Below, piece by piece: positions 1 through 7,071 of a stretch of DNA of 11,082 nucleotides. This DNA comes from UMGS1908 sp045588795 (GTDB lineage: Bacteria; Bacillota; Clostridia; Christensenellales; UBA1242), in the NCBI GenBank assembly GCA_045588795.1, contig JAZNEY010000070.1, positions 1 to 11,082 on the forward strand, written 5' to 3'. Under the pieces are notes generated by a model, which had not been told where the DNA came from, ran no database searches, and saw nothing but the letters and a program-made list of their open reading frames with translations. The first letter of the stretch is position 1. The number at the start of each line of letters is the position of its first letter. The position numbers and the translations under genes are program-made.

Positions 1-71
1 AGTTGCTTTACATTTTCAAAATCGTTGGTATCGCCAGTATAATAGTATTTGCCTTTATCGTCGGTAAACAT
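1..71 (-). CDS. Partial open frame resembling the middle of a metallo-beta-lactamase-fold protein, possibly a gene remnant
   Basis: Reading the minus strand from an ATG at 71-69, 23 codons stay open to the window edge, so the 3' end is not visible. The peptide begins MFTDDKGKYYYTGDTNDF. The stretch YYYTGDTND resembles the strand and loop of metallo-beta-lactamase-fold hydrolases in which the Asp of GDT bridges the two metals. In that family this motif lies well inside the protein, after the HxHxDH motif. Here an in-frame TAA stands only four codons upstream of the ATG, so the N-terminal half is missing. No proper Shine-Dalgarno is visible (only GGA three bases before the ATG). I infer either a 5'-truncated remnant or an unrelated short protein that happens to share the motif. 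The family assignment rests on about ten residues and is tentative. Confidence 0.4.
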   Translation of the reverse strand, partial: MFTDDKGKYYYTGDTNDFENVKQ

Positions 72-139
72 AATTCCAATTTATGTAATACTAATTAAAT
101 TATTTGTTATAATAATAAAAATATATATTGTGATACCTA

Positions 140-168
140 TTGAAATGAGTGTATATTTATGTTAAAAT
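140..168 (+). promoter_or_regulatory. Sigma-A promoter for the 241-aa hypothetical gene
   Basis: TTGAAA at 140-145 and TAAAAT at 163-168 are separated by 17 bases, which is the optimal spacing. Transcription would begin near 175, leaving a leader of about 17 bases that contains the ribosome binding site of the gene at 193. The surrounding DNA is very AT-rich, so chance matches are possible, but position and spacing fit well. Confidence 0.6.
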
Positions 169-179
169 ATTATAACCAT

Positions 180-185
180 GGAGGG
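180..185 (+). promoter_or_regulatory. Ribosome binding site deciding the start at 193
   Basis: GGAGGG at 180-185 is followed by 7 bases and then ATG at 193. An in-frame ATG at 178 overlaps this element and has no Shine-Dalgarno of its own, so 193 is the likely start. Confidence 0.75.
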
Positions 186-192
186 ATTGGTT

Positions 193-918
193 ATGAAAAA
201 AAATTTTTTAGAAGCAATTAGAGATCTGTTTGGTTTTGAAGATACACCAAAAGGGAAAGTATATGACGAATTATCAGAAGTGGGAAAGTGGCAAGCAAAA
301 GTAAGTGATAGATGTTATAATAAAGATGATTTGGTTTATTTTGTTCAATATGGTCACGAAAAAAATAAAGATGATATATATTTTATGTGTGGTTATCTAA
401 ATGCTGATGGTACTAGATTTAGAGATTTGTCCACGGGTGCAGTTTACGGTGTGTTTGATGCTCCTTATCCAGATAGAAATACTATGATTGGAGAGAGTAT
501 GCATTCTACAATTTCCTATGACAATAGTTCTTTTGTTAGGGTTGAGCCGGAAGTTATAAGATTAAATGATTTACGTGGTACGAGATGGATAAATGTTGGT
601 CTTGCTGGTACAGCGTTGGCTTCAACTGCTCAATTGTATTTGACAGGTATGGATAGTGGAATGGTATTATCTGAGACTTTGAAAAATGAGAATCTTTATA
701 AGTATATTGTAGCACCTGCATTGTATCGCTTAATTACTAGAGATTATGGTCAAGAATTTGCGTCTGGAAAAGATATATTGGGTGCTGTAAAACAAGCAAA
801 TATGTGTTGTATTGATAATGTGAATAAAGAGGCAGAGAGAATGCAGAGAATTGCAGAAGGTGGACCAGATGCACCAATAAAAGATGCTAGTCTACCACCT
901 GAAGAATTGGATTTTTAA
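193..918 (+). CDS. Hypothetical protein, 241 aa, family not recognised
   Basis: I do not recognise this protein. The start at 193 (MKKNFLEAIRD) is chosen because GGAGGG lies 7 bases upstream; the ATG at 178 would sit on that element. There is no signal peptide. An Ala/Gly-rich, moderately hydrophobic stretch around residues 135-150 (VGLAGTALASTAQLYLTG) is too polar to call a membrane helix with confidence. The N-terminal 120 residues mix charged and aromatic segments and look like a beta-rich soluble domain; residues 155-222 look helical. The last 20 residues are Gly/Pro-rich and acidic (PPEELDF at the end), probably a flexible tail. Cysteines at 41, 66, 205 and 206 form no obvious metal site. 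It is a single-gene unit with its own promoter and a downstream hairpin terminator. Its base composition resembles its neighbours. It is a convincing gene, but its function is unknown. Confidence 0.85.
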   Translation: MKKNFLEAIRDLFGFEDTPKGKVYDELSEVGKWQAKVSDRCYNKDDLVYFVQYGHEKNKDDIYFMCGYLNADGTRFRDLSTGAVYGVFDAPYPDRNTMIGESMHSTISYDNSSFVRVEPEVIRLNDLRGTRWINVGLAGTALASTAQLYLTGMDSGMVLSETLKNENLYKYIVAPALYRLITRDYGQEFASGKDILGAVKQANMCCIDNVNKEAERMQRIAEGGPDAPIKDASLPPEELDF

Positions 919-957
919 AAAATGAAGTGGCAGATAAAATGACACTTTGCATTTTTT
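919..957. terminator. Bidirectional intrinsic terminator between convergent genes
   Basis: The left arm AAAATGAAGTG (919-929) pairs with CACTT (943-947) plus CATTTT (950-955), with two unpaired bases (948-949) on the right side. A run of T follows on the plus strand. On the minus strand the complement of the A-run before the left arm gives a U-run, so the same hairpin can end the hypothetical gene (stop at 916-918) and the PBP gene (stop codon complement at 966-968). Confidence 0.7.
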
Positions 958-965
958 ATAATAAA

Positions 966-3002
966 CTAATAAAACCTAACTTTAAATATAGAGTTCAAAT
1001 TATCAACCTGTTTGATAGTTTGGACTTTTTCTTTATCTGTGTTGTATTGATTGTCTGTTGTTTTTGTTTGTGGTGGGTTGTTTTTGTTAAAGATTTCGAG
1101 CCTTGTATTTAAGGAGTTTTCACTTGCAAGATAAACTTTGTTTTCATTTTCGTAAGAGTCAAGGTCTATTGGAAGATAAATCAAATTATCTGGCATTGTA
1201 AAGTTTGCCGGTTTTTCATTTTCGTAAAGTGATGCAAAAAGACTTTTAATGAAAAGAGTAGGGTATGTACTTCCTTTAATTGTGTCGTGCATAGAGCCAC
1301 TTGCTCCGGTTGTGTTTCCTATCCAACAAACAGCTGTGTGCTCGGTTGTGTATGAGGCATTCCAAGCGTCCATATTGGACTTGTCTGTTGCATTTGTGCC
1401 AGTTTTTGATGCAATAAAATTTCCAAGTTCTTTAATTTTTCTACCCGTTCCATAATTTGCCACGCTTTTAAGCATATCGGTCAATAGGTATGCAGTTTCC
1501 TTTGACATTACTTGTCTTTCGTCAATAGGGTTTTCGTAGACAATTTTATCATCAATTTCAATTGACTTAATGAATGTTGGCTTGATATAACTCCCGCACC
1601 TTGCTATCGCCATATAACTTCCAGCAAGTTCAGAAATTGTTACACCCTCAGTAAATCCGCCAAGTGCAATTGCAAGATTGTTATCATTTTCATTAAAAGT
1701 TATTCCAGCTTTTTCAGCCATATCTTTGGCTTTTGAAAGGCCAACTTCACTTAATAATTTTACCGCAGGTATGTTTGTACTTCTGACTACATTGTCCCTT
1801 AAACTGGTGTATCCATAATATAATTTAGTTGCATTATTTGGGGTGTAGCCATCTATGTCAATTGCCTCATCAAGAATTAGTGAACAAGGAACATATCCGT
1901 TGTATTCTATTGCTGGTCCATATACTAAAATTGGTTTAATCGTACTTGCGGGTTGTCTTTTTAGTTCGGCTAGATTAAATTTTGAGTTTCCTGCAAAAGA
2001 TATAATGCCACCCGTATTATTATCTATCACTATACTTGCTATATCTGGCTCTATGCCATTTTTGTTGGTAACTATGTATTCTTTGGATTTGACCATTTCT
2101 TCTGCAAGAGATTGCAAGTTTTTATCTAGGTATGTTGTAATTACCACTTTCTTGTTTTGAGGCAGTTCCTTTACATCTAATATTTCACAAGCCTCTTGAA
2201 TTGCATAGGACATATAACCGCTGTATTGTAATGGGTTTTTATTGATAACTAAGCAATTGAGTTCCTCTTCTGCTGTTTTTGCCTCTTCACTTGTTATATA
2301 TCCTTGTTCTTCCATTAGCGATAAAACAAGAGTGCCTTTTTCTCTTGCAGTTTCAAGATTAATGATGGGGTTGTACGTACTTGGTGCGGAAATAATCCCT
2401 GCAAGCATAGCACTTTCTGCAAGGGTTAATTTATCCGCACCTTTATCAAAATAAAGCATACTCGCACTTTGAATACCGTAGCAATTATTTCCAAAATATA
2501 TTGTATTTAGGTACATATCAAGTATTTCATTTTTGGTATATTTTTCTTCAAGTTGTTTTGCAAGTTTGATTTCGTTTAGTTTTCTATTTATAGTTCGTTC
2601 GCTATTAGTATGAGTGTTTTTTATTAATTGCTGTGATATGGTTGAGCCTCCCTCAACAACTTTTCCGCTAAGAATGTTGTTTTTAAGTGCACCCACAATT
2701 CTTATTGGGTCATAGCCTTTATGCTTGTAATATCTTTTGTCCTCTTTCGATATAAATGCATTTATTGTGTAGTCGTTTAATTTATTTAATTCTATTTTTG
2801 ATGAGATGGAAGATATCTCGTTTCCTTTTGTTGTCATAAAGGTGGTGTTTTGGGCATTTCCCTCTAAAAGGGCTGGATTAAGGGTGGTGTATGCTGTTAC
2901 AGCCTTATATGAGACAAAACACACCAAGGTTCCTGCAAGGCATAAAATTATGCCTAAAACCACCATTGTTTTTATTATTTTTTTACCCTTGCCACTCTTC
3001 AT
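966..3002 (-). CDS. Class A penicillin-binding protein (bifunctional transglycosylase/transpeptidase)
   Basis: The product polymerises lipid II into glycan strands and cross-links the stem peptides on the outer face of the membrane. The 678 residues show a short basic N-terminus, one membrane anchor (about 9-32), a GT51 transglycosylase domain (about 55-250) and a transpeptidase domain (about 315-600). GT51 motifs are EDKRYYKHKGYD (87-98, with catalytic Glu87), GGSTISQQLIKN (118-129) and RKLNEIKLAKQLE (140-152, with Glu144 as the expected second acid). Transpeptidase motifs are STIK (353-356, nucleophile Ser353), STN (408-410) and KTGT (533-536). The tail after about 600 is Asn/Lys/Gln-rich and probably disordered. 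Length is usual for the family. The ATG at 3002 has no clear Shine-Dalgarno, but the membrane anchor starts right after it and a TGA closes the frame 12 codons upstream. The gene is transcribed divergently from miaB. Several paralogues of this family (ponA, pbpF, pbpG types) cannot be told apart here. Confidence 0.95.
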   Translation of the reverse strand: MKSGKGKKIIKTMVVLGIILCLAGTLVCFVSYKAVTAYTTLNPALLEGNAQNTTFMTTKGNEISSISSKIELNKLNDYTINAFISKEDKRYYKHKGYDPIRIVGALKNNILSGKVVEGGSTISQQLIKNTHTNSERTINRKLNEIKLAKQLEEKYTKNEILDMYLNTIYFGNNCYGIQSASMLYFDKGADKLTLAESAMLAGIISAPSTYNPIINLETAREKGTLVLSLMEEQGYITSEEAKTAEEELNCLVINKNPLQYSGYMSYAIQEACEILDVKELPQNKKVVITTYLDKNLQSLAEEMVKSKEYIVTNKNGIEPDIASIVIDNNTGGIISFAGNSKFNLAELKRQPASTIKPILVYGPAIEYNGYVPCSLILDEAIDIDGYTPNNATKLYYGYTSLRDNVVRSTNIPAVKLLSEVGLSKAKDMAEKAGITFNENDNNLAIALGGFTEGVTISELAGSYMAIARCGSYIKPTFIKSIEIDDKIVYENPIDERQVMSKETAYLLTDMLKSVANYGTGRKIKELGNFIASKTGTNATDKSNMDAWNASYTTEHTAVCWIGNTTGASGSMHDTIKGSTYPTLFIKSLFASLYENEKPANFTMPDNLIYLPIDLDSYENENKVYLASENSLNTRLEIFNKNNPPQTKTTDNQYNTDKEKVQTIKQVDNLNSIFKVRFY

Positions 3003-3011
3003 ACTTATAGT

Positions 3012-3025
3012 ATTTATCGATAAAT
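3012..3025. repeat. 14-base perfect palindrome upstream of the PBP gene
   Basis: ATTTATCGATAAAT is self-complementary, with its centre 16 bases upstream of the PBP start codon. A partial copy (GTCGATTTAT) follows at 3026-3035. It could be a binding site for a dimeric regulator of the PBP gene. The region is AT-rich, so chance cannot be excluded. Confidence 0.3.
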
Positions 3026-3053
3026 GTCGATTTATTCAAAATCAAATATTTTG

Positions 3054-3082
3054 TTGAAAATTACAATAATTCATTGTATAAT
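3054..3082 (+). promoter_or_regulatory. Perfect-consensus -10 promoter of the miaB-mutS-mutL-miaA operon
   Basis: TTGAAA at 3054-3059 and TATAAT at 3077-3082 are separated by 17 bases. Transcription would start at about 3088-3090. That is only a few bases before the miaB ATG at 3092, which implies a nearly leaderless messenger. Confidence 0.8.
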
Positions 3083-3091
3083 ATACGCATT

Positions 3092-4447
3092 ATGGAAAAC
3101 ACATTTAAAAATTGGAAATATTACATTCAAACATTCGGTTGTCAAATGAATGTTCACGAAAGCGAGAAACTCGCAGGAGTTCTTGAAAATCTTAAAATGG
3201 AAGAAACTGCAAACGCAAAAGAGGCAGATGTTGTTGTTATAAACACGTGTGCTATTCGTGATAGTGCAGAGAAAAAAATTGAAAGTTTTATAGGCAATTT
3301 AAAAGCACCTAAACAAAAAGGCATTGTTAAGTGCGTTGTATTGGTCGGCTGTATGACACAGCAAGATGGAAGAGCTGAATTAATCAAAAAGAAATTTCCT
3401 TTTGTTGATTTAATTATTGGTACAATGAATTTGTCAAACTTTAAGTCTTTATTTTTAGAGTGGGCAAAATCTAAAAAATCTCAAATTGAAATACTTGAAA
3501 ATAGAACAGGAAAAGATATTGAAGATGTTTATCGCACAAGCGGGGTCAATGCTTGGGTAAATATTTCTTTTGGTTGTAATAATTTCTGTACTTATTGTAT
3601 TGTGCCTTATGTTAGAGGCCGTGAAATAAGCAGACCAATGGAAGAGATTATTGAAGAGGTAAAGTCCTTACTGGATAAAGGCTATAAACAAATTACTCTT
3701 CTTGGGCAGAATGTTAACTCCTACGGAAATGATATAGAAGATGATAATATAACTTTCGCAAATTTACTTCGAGAGATAGATAAACTTGATTATAAGTTTA
3801 GACTCCGCTTTATGACAAGCCACCCAAAGGATTTGAATAATGATGTTATTGATGCTATCAAAAATGGCACACATATTTGTCATTCTATTCACTTGCCGGC
3901 ACAAAGTGGAAGCACAAAAGTCTTAACTGAAATGAATAGAAAATACACAAGAGAACATTATATGTCTTTGGTTGAGAAAATCAGAAAGGAAATTCCAGAT
4001 GTTGAACTTACAACCGATATAATCGTTGGATTCCCTGGTGAAACGGAAGAAGAGTTTGAGGAGACATTAAGCCTTATACGCTTTGCAAAATATCAACAAA
4101 TCTTTGGTTTTATTTATAGCAAAAGAAAGGGTACAGTTGCAGAGCAAATGGAAAACCATATTCCGCTTGCGGTTAAAAAAGAAAGGCTTGCACGCCTTAT
4201 TGAACTTGAAAGAGAAATTGCAAGCGAGATATCAAAATCTTATGTTGGAAAAGTTGTTGAGGTTTTAGTTGAGGGAACGAATAAAGGATATCTCGTAGGG
4301 TCAACCGACCAAAACAAAAATGTGAACATTGTTATGCAAGACGGGCAAAATGCGAATGACTTGATTGGCTCATTTGTAAAGGTATGCATAACAAGTTCTA
4401 AACTTACAGTTTTATATGGAGAAATAATAACAGATGATAATAGATAG
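3092..4447 (+). CDS. miaB: tRNA-2-methylthio-N6-dimethylallyladenosine synthase (MiaB)
   Basis: MiaB is a radical-SAM methylthiotransferase that converts i6A37 to ms2i6A37 in tRNAs reading UNN codons. The 451 residues contain the UPF0004 domain with its cluster cysteines Cys17 (TFGCQMN), Cys53 (NTCAIRDSAEKK) and Cys87 (VGCMTQ). The radical-SAM cluster follows as CNNFCTYC (Cys162, Cys166, Cys169), then the conserved QNVNSYG (206-212), and a C-terminal TRAM domain (about 380-447) for tRNA binding. The QNVNSYG and TFGCQMN signatures favour MiaB over MtaB or RimO. The segment YSKRKGT (342-348) differs from the usual YSxRPGTPA. The start is ATG 3092. An in-frame TTG at 3074 lies inside the promoter spacer and cannot normally be transcribed. 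No Shine-Dalgarno precedes 3092. It is the first gene of a four-gene operon and overlaps mutS by 14 bases. Confidence 0.96.
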   Translation: MENTFKNWKYYIQTFGCQMNVHESEKLAGVLENLKMEETANAKEADVVVINTCAIRDSAEKKIESFIGNLKAPKQKGIVKCVVLVGCMTQQDGRAELIKKKFPFVDLIIGTMNLSNFKSLFLEWAKSKKSQIEILENRTGKDIEDVYRTSGVNAWVNISFGCNNFCTYCIVPYVRGREISRPMEEIIEEVKSLLDKGYKQITLLGQNVNSYGNDIEDDNITFANLLREIDKLDYKFRLRFMTSHPKDLNNDVIDAIKNGTHICHSIHLPAQSGSTKVLTEMNRKYTREHYMSLVEKIRKEIPDVELTTDIIVGFPGETEEEFEETLSLIRFAKYQQIFGFIYSKRKGTVAEQMENHIPLAVKKERLARLIELEREIASEISKSYVGKVVEVLVEGTNKGYLVGSTDQNKNVNIVMQDGQNANDLIGSFVKVCITSSKLTVLYGEIITDDNR

Positions 4448-7043
4448 AGAAAAACTCTCAAAATCAATGAAAAAATATGTTGAAACAAAAGACCTTAATC
4501 CTGATGCGCTTTTGTTTTATCAACTAGGTGATTTTTATGAGATGTTCTTTGATGATGCAATAATAACATCTAAGGTGCTAGACCTAACACTTACCGGAAA
4601 AGATTGCGGACTTCCAGAAAGGGCACCTATGTGCGGTATTCCTATTCACGCAATAGACAATTACTTACCAAAACTCGTACAGGCTGGGTATAAAGTTGTG
4701 CTTTGTAATCAAGTGTCAGAGCCAGACCCTAAGAGCAAAGAATTGGTAGAAAGAGATATTGTAAAGATTGTTACTGCGGGAACACTAACTGATAACCTTG
4801 ATGATAAACGAAACAACTATATTATGAGTGTTGCCAAGCAGAAAGAAAAAATGGCTCTTGCCTATGCAGACATTACAACAGGGAAATTAAACCTTTTAAA
4901 TATTAACTTTCCAAAAGATTTGGAAGATGCTATTGCAAGAATTTCACCTGCTGAAATTATTTGTAACAGAGAGGCAAAAGAACTTGAAGAGTTTATACTT
5001 GGAATTAAGTTGAATACAGTTCCAAAATTTGCTGTGTTTGAGACACCATCATATAATTTTGAAAAAGCAGAAAAGGTTTTAAAAGGTCATTTTAATGTCA
5101 GCAGTTTATCTGTATTTGATATTCCAGCAGATAATAAAATTGGTGTTATGGCAACAGGTGGACTTATTGAGTATCTAACAGAGACACAAAGAAGAAGTCT
5201 TTCAAATATTAATAGCATTTATGTAGAAAAACCTAAAATCTATATGCACCTTGACAGCAACACAAGAAAAAATCTTGAACTTACAGAAAATATGACAACA
5301 AGAAAAAGAAAGGGTTCGCTTATTGGGTTACTTGACAAGACCAAGACAAGTATGGGAGCAAGAAAACTTCGCTCATTCATTGAACAACCATCAGTTGTAT
5401 CTGCTACTATTAATAGCAGGCTTGATGGTGTTGAAGAGTTTATGCAAAACAGAATGCTTACCGACAATCTGATTGAACTGCTTTCAAACATATATGATAT
5501 TGAAAGAATAACAGGAAAGATTGCATACGGAAGTGTAACTCCAAAAGATTGCGTGAGTCTAAGAGAATCGCTTAAACAAGCAAAGAAAATTAAGGGGTTA
5601 TTACAAACTTATGTGAAAAGTAAAATTAACTTAGACAGTGTAAATTTACTTGGTGATTTTAATGAACTTGTTGACCTATTGGACAGAGCGATTGCTGATG
5701 AACCTCCTGTAAACTTAAAAGATGGTGGTTATATTAAAGAGGGGTATAACCAAGAACTTGATAGTTACAAGATGGCAAGCACTATGGGTAAGCAATGGCT
5801 TGTGGAACTGGAATCTAAAATTAAAGAAGAAACCGGCATTAAGACATTAAAGATTTCTTTCAATCGAGTGTTTGGCTATTATATTGAGGTTACTAACTCA
5901 CAATTACAACTTGTTCCTCAAAATTGGATAAGGCGACAAACAACAGTAAATGGTGAAAGATTTATCAATGAAGAGTTAAAGGTTTTAGAGGATAAAATTC
6001 TTTCAAGCTCACATACATCTATAAAAATTGAGGCTGACCTATACGCAGAAATTAAAGATACATTAAAGTCATACATTAAAGGATTACAAGGCGTTGCAGA
6101 TGCGGTTGCTCTTGTTGATACACTTATATCCTTTGCGGTGGTTGCATCAGAAAATAATTGGATAAGGCCTATTATCAATGACAACATAAAAGAGATTTCT
6201 ATTGAACAAGGAAAACATCCGGTTGTTGAGTCTCTTTTATCAAGTGGAAGTTTTGTGTCTAATGATTGTTTGCTTGATACAAATGAAAATCGTACAATGA
6301 TTATCACAGGACCTAATATGGCGGGTAAAAGCACATTTATGAGACAGGTCGCAATTATAACATTCCTTGCTCATATTGGGTCACTTGTTCCAGCAAAAGA
6401 AGCGAAAATTGCAATAACCGATAGAATATTTACAAGAATTGGTGCAAGTGATGACCTTGCTTTTGGGCAGAGTACTTTTATGGTTGAGATGACAGAAGTT
6501 GCAAACATATTACACAATGCTACTAATAAAAGTTTACTTGTGCTTGATGAGATTGGAAGAGGAACTTCTACATATGATGGACTATCTATCGCGTGGGCAG
6601 TTGTTGAATATCTTTCAAAGCACTTAAACGCAAAGACATTATTTGCAACACACTATCACGAACTTACCGACCTTGAAGGAAAGATTGAGGGAGTAAAGAA
6701 TTACAGAATATTAATCAAAGAAATTAATGATAACATTATATTTTTACACAAGATAGCAAGAGGCAGTGCGAATAAAAGTTTTGGTATTGAAGTTGCAAGT
6801 ATTGCAGGACTTCCGGCAGAGATTATAGCAAGGGCAAAAGATTTGCTCGCAATTCAAGAAAGTGCAAACACAAAAGCAACAGAGGACAGCTTTACAGGAG
6901 TTGAGACTGTTTCTCAAACAAATGTAAATACTAATGAGATAATTAATATTCTTAAAGAAACAGATATGAATTCTGTATCACCTCTTATGGCGTTTTCAAT
7001 TTTACAAGATGTAGTAGAGAAAGCACAAAAGGGACAGAAATAA
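4434..7043 (+). CDS. mutS: DNA mismatch repair ATPase MutS
   Basis: MutS dimers scan new DNA, bind mispaired or looped bases and, on ATP exchange, become a sliding clamp that recruits MutL. The 869 residues have the normal MutS1 layout. The mismatch-binding domain carries GDFYEMF (32-38; Phe34 and Glu36 are the expected base-stacking and contacting residues). A connector domain (about 125-250), lever and clamp helices (about 260-560) and the ATPase domain follow. The ATPase has Walker A GPNMAGKST (626-634), Walker B LLVLDEIGRGTST (701-713, with Asp705 and Glu706), ATH (738-740) and the dimer-contact segment around KSFGIEVASIAGLP (781-794). The intact N-terminal domain excludes MutS2. The ATG at 4434 lies inside the end of miaB, with GGAG at 4418-4421 and a rather long 12-base spacing, suggesting translational coupling. 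Met12 is a less likely alternative start. mutL follows 28 bases after the stop. Confidence 0.97.
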   Translation: MIIDREKLSKSMKKYVETKDLNPDALLFYQLGDFYEMFFDDAIITSKVLDLTLTGKDCGLPERAPMCGIPIHAIDNYLPKLVQAGYKVVLCNQVSEPDPKSKELVERDIVKIVTAGTLTDNLDDKRNNYIMSVAKQKEKMALAYADITTGKLNLLNINFPKDLEDAIARISPAEIICNREAKELEEFILGIKLNTVPKFAVFETPSYNFEKAEKVLKGHFNVSSLSVFDIPADNKIGVMATGGLIEYLTETQRRSLSNINSIYVEKPKIYMHLDSNTRKNLELTENMTTRKRKGSLIGLLDKTKTSMGARKLRSFIEQPSVVSATINSRLDGVEEFMQNRMLTDNLIELLSNIYDIERITGKIAYGSVTPKDCVSLRESLKQAKKIKGLLQTYVKSKINLDSVNLLGDFNELVDLLDRAIADEPPVNLKDGGYIKEGYNQELDSYKMASTMGKQWLVELESKIKEETGIKTLKISFNRVFGYYIEVTNSQLQLVPQNWIRRQTTVNGERFINEELKVLEDKILSSSHTSIKIEADLYAEIKDTLKSYIKGLQGVADAVALVDTLISFAVVASENNWIRPIINDNIKEISIEQGKHPVVESLLSSGSFVSNDCLLDTNENRTMIITGPNMAGKSTFMRQVAIITFLAHIGSLVPAKEAKIAITDRIFTRIGASDDLAFGQSTFMVEMTEVANILHNATNKSLLVLDEIGRGTSTYDGLSIAWAVVEYLSKHLNAKTLFATHYHELTDLEGKIEGVKNYRILIKEINDNIIFLHKIARGSANKSFGIEVASIAGLPAEIIARAKDLLAIQESANTKATEDSFTGVETVSQTNVNTNEIINILKETDMNSVSPLMAFSILQDVVEKAQKGQK

Positions 7044-7053
7044 TTTTGTACAC

Positions 7054-7064
7054 AAGGAGAAAGG
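7054..7064 (+). promoter_or_regulatory. Ribosome binding site of mutL
   Basis: AAGGAGAAAGG offers two overlapping purine-rich sites: AAGGAG ends 12 bases, and AAAGG ends 7 bases, before the ATG at 7072. It is the strongest Shine-Dalgarno-like stretch in the operon and suggests that mutL is initiated independently of mutS translation. Confidence 0.7.
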
Positions 7065-7071
7065 CATATAT

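Noticed and set aside
178..192. Upstream in-frame ATG at 178 as the start of the hypothetical gene
   Set aside because: It overlaps GGAGGG at 180-185, which is ideally placed for ATG 193, and has no ribosome binding site of its own.
927..1112. Plus-strand open frame of 61 codons over the end of the PBP gene
   Set aside because: It is antisense to a clear PBP coding region and overlaps the terminator; its composition reflects the opposite strand.
3154..3387. Open frames antisense to miaB, mutS and mutL (for example 3154-3387, 5918-6334, 8712-8984)
   Set aside because: They lie wholly within conserved coding sequence, have no ribosome binding site, and encode no recognisable motif.
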